From: Cryptomeria japonica
Taxonomy: Eukaryota; Streptophyta; Pinopsida; Cupressales; Cupressaceae
DNA length: 64,000 nt
Reading direction: 5' to 3'
Assembly (NCBI RefSeq): GCF_030272615.1
Contig: NC_081409.1
Coordinates: forward strand, 529,578,291-529,642,290
Shown: positions 34,998 through 46,749 of the stretch, one piece after another
Layout: the number at the start of each line of letters is the position of its first letter
Numbering within the stretch: position 1 is the stretch's first letter
Notes under the pieces: model-generated
The model's database searches: none
Told to the model about the DNA's origin: nothing
What the model saw: only the letters and a program-made list of their open reading frames with translations
Program-made: the position numbers and the translations under genes

Positions 34998-37900
34998 ATG
35001 TATAAGAGGGATGCACCTAAGCTGAATAAGTCAAGTTTCTCTACATGGCAAAAAAGGATGAAGCTACATCTATCAGGAGTTGGAGAATATGCTATATACT
35101 ATCTGGAGAATGATTTTGTTACACCGAGCACCTATCCATTGACTATGGAAGAGATAAAGGCAAAGCAAGAACACATTCAAGCAATGATTGAAATAACATC
35201 TGCATTGACCGATTCTGAGTTTAATGATCTAGAAGGTTGCAATGATGCGAAGGCTATGTGGACTAAGCTCATATCTGTATATGGAGGAGATGAACATGTT
35301 CAAAGAGCAAAATTTGATAGTCTAAGAGGACAACTTGAATCTATGAGGATGAATGAAGGTGAGAACATAACCCAGTACAGTACAAGACTAAAGGAGATTG
35401 TAAATCAAATCAAGGGAGCAGGAGGAACTATTGAAGAAAAGGATGTGACAAGTAAGTTGTTAAGAACCCTTCTACCCACCTATGTAATCCGAGTCTCTGC
35501 AATCAATGAATTGAGGTCTATACCTAATATGTCAGTTTCCTTGGATGCTACTATTGGTAAGTTACATGCATTTGAGTTAAGTAATTTTGATAACAGTGGG
35601 TCATCAGTAAATAAAGTTGAATCTGCATTTAGTTCTTTTCATCCGAATGAATCTAATGATTACAATGAAAGAAAGTATAAGTACTCTGGAGGAGATCATA
35701 GTGGAGCAAGTGAAAGATTTTAGAAGAAAATGGAGGAGGTACATAAACTATATGAAGAAATCAGAAAGCAAGAAGAGTTTGAAGTACTATTGGCCAAAAG
35801 GTTACCAAGAGGCAAGGGTGAGTATAAGGGAAAACTACCCTTGAAATGTTTCAATTGTGATAAGATTGGACATATGGCTTCTAACTGTCCTGACAAAGAT
35901 TTCACTGAAAAGAGAGATTACCGAGATGATAGACAGAAAGATAATCATTACAGAGGTCACCGAGACTTCAGAAGAAAAGATAGAAAGACCTGCTTAATTG
36001 CTGATGAGGAATCTGAAGATGATAAATCAGATGAGACTGATACAGAGGAAGTTGTTTATGTGGCTATCAAGGATGGATCAGATGAAGAAAGGTATGAAGA
36101 AAAAGCCCTAATATCTCACATAAACACTAATGATTCTTGGATTATAGATAGTGGATGCTCACATCATATGACAGGAGATAAACACAAGTTTATTATGTTA
36201 GAAGATTATGATGGAGGCTATGTTAGATTTGGTAATGATGCACCATGTCCAGTAAGAGGTAAAGGATCCATAACACTTCTTGATAAAGAAAGATGCAATG
36301 ATGTTTATTGGGTTGAAGGTTTGAAATATAATTTGTTGATTGTAGCACAGCTAAACAACACAGGTTACCGAATAGAATTTCAGAAAGGAATTGTCAAAGT
36401 TCATGACAAAAATGGAAAGTTAGCTGCTACTAGGACACAAACAAAAGGTAATACATTTCACCTTGACTCTAATCACAACAAGTGCTTGCATGCAAAGATT
36501 GATAACACCTGGTTATGGCATAAAAGGTTTTGTCGTGTTAATTTTGATAATCTGATCAAGATAAGTAAGAAGCACAGAGTAAGAGGTCTACCGAGTCTTG
36601 AAAAACCTGAGAATGCTATGTGCTGAGGATGCCAAATGGGCAAGATGACAAGATCCAGCTTTACAAGTAAGTCCTACACTTCTAAGGGAATTTTAGATCT
36701 TGTACACACTGATCTTTGTGGTCCTATGAAAGTTCAAAGTTATTATGGTGATAAATATTTCATATTATTTGTGGATGATTATTCAAGGATGATGTCAGTA
36801 ATGTTTTTAAAAGAAAAATCAGAAGCTTTTCAAATGTTTAAGTGGTACAAGGCTAGAGTTGAAAATGAAACAGGAAGACAACTGAAATGTCTTAGATCAG
36901 ATAGAGGAGGAGAGTTCACATCTGATGAGTTCAACCTATTTTGCAATGATCATGGTATTAAAAGACAAGTCTCTGCACTGAGAACTCCACAACAGAATGG
37001 AATAGCTGAAAGAAGAAATAGATCTATTGTGGATTGTGCTAGAACACTGAATATTGAGAAGAAGGTTCCACAAACATTTTGGAGAGAAGCAATAAACACA
37101 GTTGTTTACACCTTGAACCAAGTTCAATTAAAGAAAGGTACTTTGAAGACACCTTATGAAATCTGGTATGGCAAGAAACCTAACGTAAGTTATTTTAAGA
37201 TCTTTGGAAGCAAATGCTATGTTCATAAAGATGATAGAAATGACAAGTTTGATCAGAAAAGTGAAGAAGGAACATTTCTAGGATATTCTTCTAGAAGCAA
37301 AGCATTTAAATGTCTGATCAAATCATGTAACAAAATAGTAGAAAGTGCAAATGTGAAAATTGATGAATTTGCAGAAAGAACTGATGACAGGAATTCCAAA
37401 GAACCAGAAGACTACAATGAATTTGTCTATGTGCAACCGAAAAGTCCTACCAAGATAACTGTTGAAGGAAATGAGGAAGATATCCAGTTACCGAGTGATG
37501 AAGAGGATCATACAGAGCCTACCGAGCCTGTATTAGCCAAATATGTTAGAAGACATCATGCACCAAGTCAGATTATAGGATATAAGGATGATCCAGTGAT
37601 GACAAGGAACAAACTGAGACAGAACACATGTTTGATATCTGAATTTGAACCAAGAATAGTAAAAGAGGCATTCAACAGTGAAGATTGGATAAATTCTATG
37701 ACTAAAGAGATTGATCAAATCAAGAAGAATGACACATGGACAATAGTCCCAAGACCTAAGAACAAAAATGTATTCAGTACAAAGTGGATCTTCAGAAACA
37801 AGCTAAATGAGAAAGGAGAGGTCATTTGGAACAAAGCAAGATTGGTTTGCAAAGGTTATGCCCAAGAAGAAGGAATTGATTATGGTGAGACTTTTGCACC

Positions 37901-39182
37901 TGTTGCCAGACTTGAAGGAGTTAGAACATTGCTGGCATATGCTCCTTTCAAGAACTTCAAGGTATATCAAATGGATGTCAAATCTGCATTTCTGAATGGA
38001 ATATTAGAAGAACAAGTTTTCATTGAACAACCTGAAGGATTTGTTGAAGATAATAATAAAGATCAAGTATGTAAATTGAACAAAGCTTTATATGGTCTGA
38101 AACAAGCACCTAGAGCATGGAATGAAAGACTGCACTCTTATTTGATTAAGATTGGTTTTATAAGGACAAGTGAGAACAGCAACATGTACATGAAGAATGA
38201 TGAAAATGGAATACTAATCTCATCCGTATTTGTTGATGATATTATATTTTGTGGAAATGACTCTTTATGCAAGAACTTTGGTAATGAAATGAGCAAAGAA
38301 TTTGAGATGTCATTAATTGGTGAGATAAAGTATTTTATAGGCTTACAGATACTGCAAATGAAAAATGAAATTTTCATTACTCAATCCAAATACATAAATG
38401 AAATCTTGAAGAAATTTGGAATGGAGGATTCAAAGCCAGTAAGTACTCTTATGACTACAAACGGCAAACTATCAAAGAATGATGAATCTGCATCTGTTGA
38501 TGAGACACTCTATCGATCCATGATTGGAAAATTACAATATGTTGTTCACAGCAGGCCTGATATAACACATGCAGTAGGTATTGTTGCAAGATTCTCTACA
38601 GATCCTAAGGAAATACACATGACAGCAATCAAAAGAATTTTCAGATACTTGAAAGGCACTGAAGATTATGGCTTAGTATATCAGAAAGGAAATGATTTTG
38701 ATTTGAATGCCTATACTGATGCTGATTGGGTAGGCAACATTGATGACAGGAAAAGCACAAGTGGAGGAGCTTTCTTCTTAGGAGAAAGACTAGTGAGTTG
38801 GCTTAGCAAGAAACAAGGATGTGTTTCTTAGTCAACAGCTGAAGCTGAATATGTTGCTGTAGCACTAAATTGTACCAACATTGCATGGATCAAACAATTG
38901 TTGGAAGGTATAAATGAGAAAGTTACCGAGCTAGTAACTATATTCTGTGACAATACTAGTGCCATTAATATTTCAAAGAACGTTGTTATGCACTCTAAGA
39001 CAAAGCACATCTCTATCAAATATCATTATCTTAGAGAAGAAGCTCATGAAAAGAAATTGGTGTTGGAATATGTTAACACAAAGGAACAAATAGCTGATAT
39101 CTTCACCAATCCACTACCAAAGGACACTTTTGAATATCTCAAAAGTAAGTTAGGGGTCCTACCCCTATCTCTTACTCACTGA
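34998..39182 (+). pseudogene. Copia-C gag-pol polyprotein, three in-frame stops
   Basis: A single frame of about 1390 codons encodes the whole Copia polyprotein. Domains in order: UBN2-type gag from ATG 34998; CCHC zinc knuckle CFNCDKIGHMASNCP (35847-35888); protease with IIDSGCSHHMTG (about 36141); pre-integrase segment (WLWHKRFCRVNF); integrase with [16 protein letters not shown] and NGIAERRN (36705-37020); RT with [13 protein letters not shown] (about 37963), [11 protein letters not shown] and FVDDIIF (about 38229); RNase H with DADWVGN (about 38718), STAEAEYVAV (38832) and KTKHISIKYHYLRE. The frame never shifts. Only TAG 35721, TGA 36624 and TAG 38829 interrupt it. Each can be explained by one C-to-T change (CAG or CGA to a stop). 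Length and motif set match an active Copia, so this is a recently silenced copy. Confidence 0.95.
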
Positions 39183-39435
39183 CCGAGTACGGTGAAAGCA
39201 TCACTTCGATGAATCTATTGAATATCTTTTAGGGAGCTGATGCTGGAGTGATACACTTTAAGAATGCTTTTCTGAAAGTGTACTGGAACAATATTGGAAT
39301 AATACAGAAAATGATACAAGGAACAGGAATTGTAAACAAATCTCTGACCGAGACTCAGTTGATACACATCAGCAAGAAATAACTTCTTATAGAAACAACT
39401 TATGTTTTAGTTCTTTTCTTTTTGGCATTGTTGTC

Positions 39436-39520
39436 AAAGGGGGAGAAGACTACCAGGGGGAGAAGACCTACCCAAGGAGGAGAAGACTACCGGGAGGAGA
39501 AGACCTGAGAAGATTGAGAG
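39436..39520 (+). repeat. reiterated polypurine motif upstream of the Copia-C 3' LTR
   Basis: Four consecutive variants of GGGGGAGAAGACTACC, the first preceded by TCAAA exactly as the true polypurine tract is preceded by CCAAA. The block lies about 190 bp upstream of the functional-position tract at 39623-39634. It could be an expanded secondary plus-strand primer region, or simple sequence expansion. Confidence 0.7.
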
Positions 39521-39622
39521 AAAACTAGAAGAGAAGTCTGATGTATGAGGGAGAGCATTTCACCATTTCAAAATCAGAGCAATCCGAATTCTTAACGGTC
39601 AATTGGTTTTTCCATCAATGCC

Positions 39623-39634
39623 AAAGGGGGAGAT
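39623..39634 (+). promoter_or_regulatory. Copia-C polypurine tract
   Basis: AAAGGGGGAGAT abuts the 3' LTR start TGTTGG, the expected plus-strand primer position. Confidence 0.88.
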
Positions 39635-41133
39635 TGTTGGCAATATAACAAGGATATTGAGAAGGCTGTTGATGATTATGGACATAACTAATTAAAGATG
39701 TTTTACTGTCTTGATATTATTATTTTGTCATTGATGTCAAGAAATTGATTTTCTAATTCAGTATGATGTTGCCATATCTTAAGAAATATGATATGAAGAT
39801 TATAAAGAAGTTGGTAAAAACATAGGAAAGAATATAATGAATAAAGGGATAAGTTATTCAATGGGCAACTCTATCGAGTCAGACAATGATGAGATCTTGA
39901 TGTTTTAGATTGTTTTAACATCATACATATGTTGTAAAATTTAAAGGTTAATACTACACTATGTTATCAGGCAAAGAACCTAGTCAGTAAACCCTAAGGA
40001 ACCTAGTCGGTAAACCCTAAGGTTATCGCAGTCGGTTAAGGAAGACAGAATGTCTATCGAGTAAAGTTTAGTATTCACCGAGTTGTAATCGAGCTATAAC
40101 AAAATGCATTAAATGTTTACATGTGATATTTAATGAAAGAAGCTGATGAGCTGGAGCGAATCAATGATTGGCAAGCCGTGGAAGAAGTTTGTTAACAAAT
40201 CTAAGGCAATGGAAAGTCGGCAAGAAGATCTACAGCTCAGATTGAACCGCATTACCCTAACACAAGTTCCAAGATGATTGTGCAAGTTCCGAGGTAGGTT
40301 AAAACATTTTTCAAATCGTAAGATACAATGAACCTGGACAAGATTGAAGATCTAATGGCTATGATTGATCATGGGAAATGTGATCAAGGAGATTAAGTAG
40401 TTAGATGATTGTTTATAAATAAGGAACTATTGATAAATAGTGGATGTGGGCAAGTGTATGCACAAGGATGCTACATAGTGATGACCGAGCACAGAAGCTT
40501 GAAGACCTGTTGGAATAACAGAGTATTGATGCCCAGCAGATAGACAAGAATAGTTCTATGTCTAGATTATGTTGAACAAATAAGAATCTGCTTTAGCATT
40601 TTAAATGTAAAGTTGCAGATAGATTGTATTACTATTAGCTTGTGAAAGTAATAGGAAATCTCTTAACTCAGTGGACTTAACAGTCTTATAAGTAAATCCT
40701 CTAACAAGGTGACATTCTAAACGAGTGTTTGAAATCCTTTGACAAGGTCACTTCTAACAAAGTGAAGATCCTAACAGATCTGAGGGAAATCCCTTAACCG
40801 GGTCACATCTAGCAATGTGTTTTGTAATCTTTAACAGGATTGGCTTTTAACCGAGCATACTCTAGAAGAGTATATTTCTTAGTGGGTCCGAAATCCCACA
40901 GTCATTTTTCCCTATTTGGGTTTCCACGTTAAATCTGGTGTTATGAGGTTTATATTGTTCATATGCTTTTGAGTTTGCATGTTTGACAGTTTTTATTCTA
41001 TGACTGATATATGTTACCGAGGTTGAATCTGATGTTTTCATTGATGATTAAGTTTGTATGATTCACGCCCCCCCCCCCCCTCACATCTTGTTGGCTATCA
41101 GATCTGTACTTATATTAAGTATCAGAACTATCA
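39635..41133 (+). repeat. Copia-C 3' LTR
   Basis: 1499 bp, about 97% similar to the 5' LTR at its start. It carries two rather than three telo-box units and 13 C (41068-41080) near the end. It terminates CTATCA before the duplicated TATTT. Confidence 0.93.
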
Positions 41134-41150
41134 TATTTTACATATATTTT

Positions 41151-41446
41151 TATGTCGAGAGGCATCAACAATGACATGAAAATGTTTGTAAACAAAAATT
41201 CAATTTTGAAACAATTTGACATGCAAATGACGAGTACATTCATGAAATATGTTATCTTTTGGTTTTTGTGGAGGCGTTATTTTATTACTCCAAAAAAATA
41301 GAACCCTCACCACTTGTCTCCAACTATATGAAACCATTACATTCAAATGATAGTGGAAGAGTGCCATAATATTTAAAAGAGAACAATCAATAAAATCAAG
41401 TAGCAATCGTCAAATTCCCTTCTATGATAGGATATCTCTCGGCATA
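41151..41446 (+). mobile_element. MITE-like element, copy 3
   Basis: A 296 bp element starting TATGTCGAGAGGCATC and ending GATATCTCTCGGCATA, so its termini form an inverted repeat TATGYCGAGAG. The interior matches copies 1 and 2 (for example ACAATTTGACATGCAAATGA). It is head-to-head with copy 2. Without Copia-C only about 17 bp would separate them. Confidence 0.72.
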
Positions 41447-43931
41447 ATTTACCTATATTTTTAAATATAGATATACTAGTTTAAACATAGGTATACTAGT
41501 GCTATGACACTAATATCTCTATTCATGGTATGTCTATGACATGAGAGTTACAAAAATAAATTTTGATAAAAATGGAGGGAGTTACAATTTCATTTTATGA
41601 CATATTCTTACAAATATTAATTGGATAATCTCTCTAATTTGGGAATTACTCTTACTAGAAGTAAAATTATTTTACAACTTCAAAATCTATAAATTGGAAG
41701 GGTGTTCTATGCATTTACAATTTTTTGGGAGATGTTATGAGATTTCACTTTGTGCATTAGTTCTAGTTTTGATGAAATTTTATGAGAATTTTTTTAAGGA
41801 AGATGAGTAGATATAGATATCTCTTTTGGAGTTTGTTTAATATTTTTACAGGAGGATATGAAGTTTCAGCTTTTGATATTAGATTTAGATTGAAGAAATT
41901 TCCTTGAGTGAATATTGATTGGAGATGATTAGAATATAGTTTTGGAGAAATTTTTCTATCAATAATTGTAGGAGGAGAAAAAACTTGAAGATTTCAAAAC
42001 ATGATAAGCAACTTGGTTCAACAAAGAAAAGAATACCCAATGCATAATGTTTGAATGCATCTGAAAGTTGGAATTCATGTAGTTTCTTTCAAAAGATTTA
42101 TATTGTTGAATGCATGTAGTTTCTTTAAAAAGAAATTTAAAGAGGAATGCTTGATGCACAAATCTTTAAAAAAAATTGACAAGAAATTCTTGATTAGTTT
42201 CGTCCATTTTATTTAGTTAGTTCCTCTCTTCGTTTCTCTATAAAAAAATAAAAATAAAATAAAATCTTTGTTTCTTCTAAAAAATTTCCTTTATAATATG
42301 TTAAACAAAAATATTGAATAATCTATATTTTATTTATCAAAATATATTATAAATTATAAAATATTGAAGTATAAATATTTAATAATATTATTAATTATAA
42401 ATATAAGTAATCCTTATAAAAAAATGAATAATATAGACATAATAGTATTTATGTATCTTTAAATAATATTTCATCTCATATAAAAAATAATTAAACTTTT
42501 GTCAAAAGTCAAGGGAAATGATGGTACCATATTTATAGGTCTTTTTTTAAACCTAATTAAGAGAAGGCTTTTATTGATAATATTGTGTATATATAAGCAT
42601 CCCTTTAAAAAAAATGAAAAGGAATTAAATATATGTATAAACAATTACAATATGTAACCAGTGCCACATAGTGGCGAGTACTTGCCTTAATAATTTTTAG
42701 TTTAATAATAATATTTGTTATAATTATTAGAAATATTTATTTTTTGTAACTAGTATGTAATTTTCTTAAACTTGTTTCATTTTATTTTATTGTTTGAAAT
42801 TTAGTGAAATATTGGTAAGGCAAAAGTTTTAATTTAAGTTTTAACAAAATTTGTATTTGTTTAATGTAACTAATACTCATTTGAGGTTTGAGGTGATGCA
42901 TTATTAATTTGTATACAAAATAGTGAACATAAAAATTATGTAATTAAAATATGTAAGTGTAAACATGTCAATTAAATTTCAATTAGATGCATTTATTAAC
43001 AATTTTTATTAATTATAACTAGAATTTGTAATTTTTTTTTAGTCAATTAAATTTCAATTAGATGCATTTATTAACTATAACTAGAATTTGAAATTTAATG
43101 AATTATTTGAGAGGTAAAATTTTAAAATTGATTTTTCACAAAATTCGTAATGACAACTTTGTCGTGAATTTAATTAAAAAACCTAGGAATGCAATTAGTA
43201 TAGAAAATGCTTTCACCACAATTGGTTGTCACATATAGCACATGTTGAGTATATGTACAAGAATATGAATGGGAAGACAAACCATCAATTATTAAAGTAT
43301 TGAACAGCTTAAGTCACATACATAAATCTTTGATTTATAAGCTTAAAAGTGTTAAGCTTAATTTGTTGCTTAGTGTGTGGGGTTTTAAAGTATCCAAACC
43401 TTTGCTAAACTCTTATAATGTGTGCATCCTTCTAGTTATTTTTTATCATGGAGATTCCCATTATTAACCTTTTGGGTCCTTGCACTCCTAAGATTTATAG
43501 TCATAGATGATTCTTACCTCAATATATCTCTATATATATTCTAAATGCATAGGAGTTTACAATGTTTCTTTTTGCTTCACATTCATCCCACAACTTAGTA
43601 TTTTGGTAACTAGATGTTGCGTTGTCTTTGTACCACACTTATGTTTTTTATAGTATTGAACCATTTTTTTATCCACATCATGAATCTCACCATTGAGAAG
43701 AATAAATCATCGTAGCAGACAAAAAAATAATCATCATATGCTTTCCATATGACTAAAGGTTTAAAAATAGGTTTGTTTATGGCACCAATAAGTTTGTCTA
43801 AATTAATTGTAAAGAGAAATTATAAAAGAAAACTAATTGTTTGCAAACCAAAACTAGATAAACAGCCATAGAAGGATGATTGTTGTGAAAAATTCAAGAA
43901 TTAAAATCTAAAACCAAGAAAAAATAATGAA
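41447..43931. other. unassigned AT-rich sequence right of copy 3
   Basis: Very AT-rich, with no coding frame worth reporting. It includes the 85 bp partner (41505-41588) of 31283-31365. A short direct repeat also occurs: the phrase AATTAAATTTCAATTAGATG appears near 42970 and 43046. Confidence 0.4.
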
Positions 43932-43959
43932 TTAAATAATGAACAAATAGAATTCACAA

Positions 43960-44265
43960 TTATTTAAACACAAAAAATATTTGTATATGTATAATAATTG
44001 AAACATGTATAGCTGTGAGAAGAGCATGACAAAATTCTTTAGGCATAGAGTTTGAAGGCAAGAGCACGAGTGCCTTTTCATCATTGGGAACATATGATAA
44101 AGGTTTTGTAGCCATTGCAGAAGGCTTGGCTGGCTTCTGCAATTCTGATATTTCCACGGGATTTGGGATTTCTGGTATTTGCATTGGTACATCATCACAT
44201 GAAACCCCTAAAAATTCTCGCTCTCCACAAAACACTAGCAACTCCGGATTCTGTTATCCAATTTT
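43960..44265 (-). pseudogene. possible exon or gene fragment, unrecognised
   Basis: The minus strand holds an open stretch with unusually protein-like composition for this region: VFCGEREFLGVSCDDVP followed by a Pro/Lys-rich part (PEIPNPVEISELQKPAKP) and NDEKALVLLP. A possible splice acceptor (...GGATAACAG) precedes it near 44262. I do not recognise the family, and no neighbouring exon was found. It could be a captured gene fragment, a degraded exon or a chance frame. Confidence 0.22.
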
Positions 44266-46072
44266 TACCACATCAAATATATCTCTAAATTACATAACCA
44301 AACATGCTCCAATGGCTACCCATCAATAACATGCCCAGGGTCAACCACTCTTGAAATATAGCAATGGCAATGCATTGAAGAATTGTTAGTTAATAGAAAA
44401 ATTATCTCCACTGGTGACAATTTTACCCTACTCAAGAAGCAAATTCTTATATTTCTTATATTGTTTTCTATAACTGTAAAAGAAGAGACATTTAAATATC
44501 AGTAACATTTCCAGAAAAATTGGGCTCATAGCAACTGGCCACCTGATCTTCCTTTCCTGCCAAATAACATCTTTTATATAGATAGAAGACAAAGCGTATA
44601 TACAAAATCACCAAATACAAATATTCTAATGATAGCAAGACATGTAATTGACCTTATACGAAAAAATGGGCCAAACAACTAGACTCTGTGCATCCTGAAG
44701 ATGTTAAAAATAAATTAAAAAATAGACTAAAAAGTAAAAAATCAAATCTGAACTTAAATATTTCATAGGTAAATGTAATGTGTTGCTTTGCAGAAACTAA
44801 TTTGAATACTAGGGTTCGTTGTTTGAGCAAATTTCATATTATGAGCATTTGTAGAAAGGCTAGAAAGACAAGATTCAACAACATATAACTATTCTGCCAA
44901 AAAGTTGTCATATCCAAGTATATCTTAAACTGCGTATTTTTGATTTGCCACTAAATAATAGTCATTAAGACAATGGTATTAATAGCCAATTTCAGATGGA
45001 AAAGTGCAGTCATTAATCTGCTACCCTGCCTTCTATTGTGGCTGGGTTGAAATGCTCCAGTGAAGAGACATCTGTTGTTCAGAATAATTTTTCAATTTTT
45101 TTGAAATGGCAACATGTTTGCAGCAAGTAAAGTTTCTCTGTTTAGAGGAATCGACAAGCCCTAAATAATGTTGACATAAACAGCCAAAGTATTACCAGAA
45201 AGTTAAAAAACATTCAAAATGTGGCTATAATTAGCTTACATTTTCTATTCCCGGCAGAGGTAGATGTACGAAGCTTCCTGAATAAAATACCATTCCAATA
45301 AACAACTTAAATAGGAAAACAAAACTTTGGTTGTGAAGGGAAGAGATTGTGCATGCAAAACAGCAAACCCTGATGAGGAGTGGCATCCCAAAAAACCAGA
45401 ACTGCCCCGTAAAAGAAGAGGTATTATGCTGCTTTCGAGAAACCCATTATGCAGAACTATGCAAAACTGCCCCGCAAAAGAAGATGTATTATGCTGCTTT
45501 GGAGAAACCAAATATGTTGCATCCGATAAACCCGTGTATAACACGGAAAAAAGTATTAGCCAATCGTTTACAAGAGAAAAAAAAAAATTTAATTATAAAG
45601 TTAACAAATATGCATGTATACTTTAAAATAAATTTAAAAAGTTAAAAGAAAGAAAAATATTTGTTTATGATTGGTCTAAATAAAAAATTTTAATAACTAT
45701 TTAAGCATAACAAAAAAAAATCATTACAAGAGTATTGCCTAAGGGCAAGTACTAATAAATATGTATCATATAGGTAAAAATCTATATTTGAAATTATAAT
45801 TATCGCATTTTAAAATAATAATTGTTACAAAGTAGCTTATTGTAGAAAATAATTGTATAGAAATATTTATAATTTAAATATTAAATATTATTTGATGTAT
45901 ATCAATATTTAGATGAAAGCGCGAAAAGGGTTAATTTTTTCTAAATTGAGAAGTTAATTAAAGATATTTTATTAAGTAAATATTAAATAAGTTATAATAA
46001 TAATATTAATAGTATATTCTCGTTAATGGGCTTGGTTGGGTTCAATCCAGTTCCTCTTTGCAATAGGAGGTA
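44266..46072. other. unassigned sequence with a 65 bp tandem duplication
   Basis: No gene supported. An imperfect two-copy tandem repeat of period 65 bp starts at 45401 and 45466 (phrase ACTGCCCCGYAAAAGAAGA). The overlapping short frames there change frame between copies and are not treated as genes. Confidence 0.45.
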
Positions 46073-46539
46073 GTTTGGGAAAAGCCTTCGGAGGGTTGGA
46101 TGAAAGTATTTTTTGATGGTGCTTCACAAGGTAACCCAGGACCATCAGGTGCAGGTTTTATTGTTAGAGATTGGAATGGGTAGGTGATGTTTTTGGGGGG
46201 AAAGAAAATTGACTCAGAGACAAATAATATTGCAGAAGTTATGCAACTTTAATGGCAGTTAGATTTTGTAGGCAAGCAAGGGTGACTAAGCTTCACTTAG
46301 AAGGGGATTCATTGGTGATCATACAAGCAATCATGAAAGGGTTGATTGAGACATGGCACTTCCAAAATGCAATAATAAATATTGTAGAAGAGTTGAATAA
46401 GTTTGATGACTCTAAAATTAGTCATGATAAGTGGACGGGCAACAAGGAAGCTGATGTTTTATCAAAATGGGCTTTAAATTTCAATGAAATGGGAGAATTT
46501 ACATTTGAAGACATGATAAATTTAAGTTTTGATGATTAA
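46073..46539 (+). pseudogene. RNase H-like domain, decayed (LINE-type or host-derived)
   Basis: This encodes a type I RNase H fold of the plant reverse-transcriptase-like class (RVT_3). The sequence shows KVFFDGASQGNPGPSGAGFIV (46100-46162), where D is catalytic residue 1, and then NNIAE (catalytic E). After a 1-bp frameshift near 46245 it continues with LHLEGDSLVIIQA (catalytic D) and NKEADVLSKWA (last acidic residue). An in-frame TAG at about 46180 and the shift show it is inactive. Such domains end many plant LINE ORF2 proteins, but no RT was found upstream, so it could also be a captured fragment of a host RNase H gene. Confidence 0.8.
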
Positions 46540-46749
46540 TTTCTTGGTAAGGGGGTGATGTCAGCTGACTACAGTCTCGAGGATGTGGAGTAATGGATGA
46601 GTAATTATAAGGTTGATGGATGGTAAGGTTGGTGGTGCTGCATTAATGAAGCTCAGAATCATTATGAAGGAATGAGAGACGTTGTTGATGAGATTTATTC
46701 TTATCCTCTATTTTTTAATCAAAGCAAAAATAGAGCGAATATTGGATGT

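Larger units (their letters stand above)
33411..41133 (+). mobile_element. Copia-C: full-length Ty1/Copia element with target duplication
   Basis: This is a complete 7723 bp plus-strand Ty1/Copia element. It has LTRs of 1522 and 1499 bp, starting TGTTGGCAATATAAC and ending CTATGA (5' copy, mutated) or CTATCA (3' copy). The 5 bp target duplication TATTT lies at 33406-33410 and 41134-41138. About 11 differences in the first 330 bp of the LTRs (by eye) make it the youngest complete insertion in the window. Its gag-pol is one frame with three stops. The LTR body differs from the Copia-A/B/D family, though both share the start TGTTGGCAA, the poly-C tract and the polypurine tract. Confidence 0.95.
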
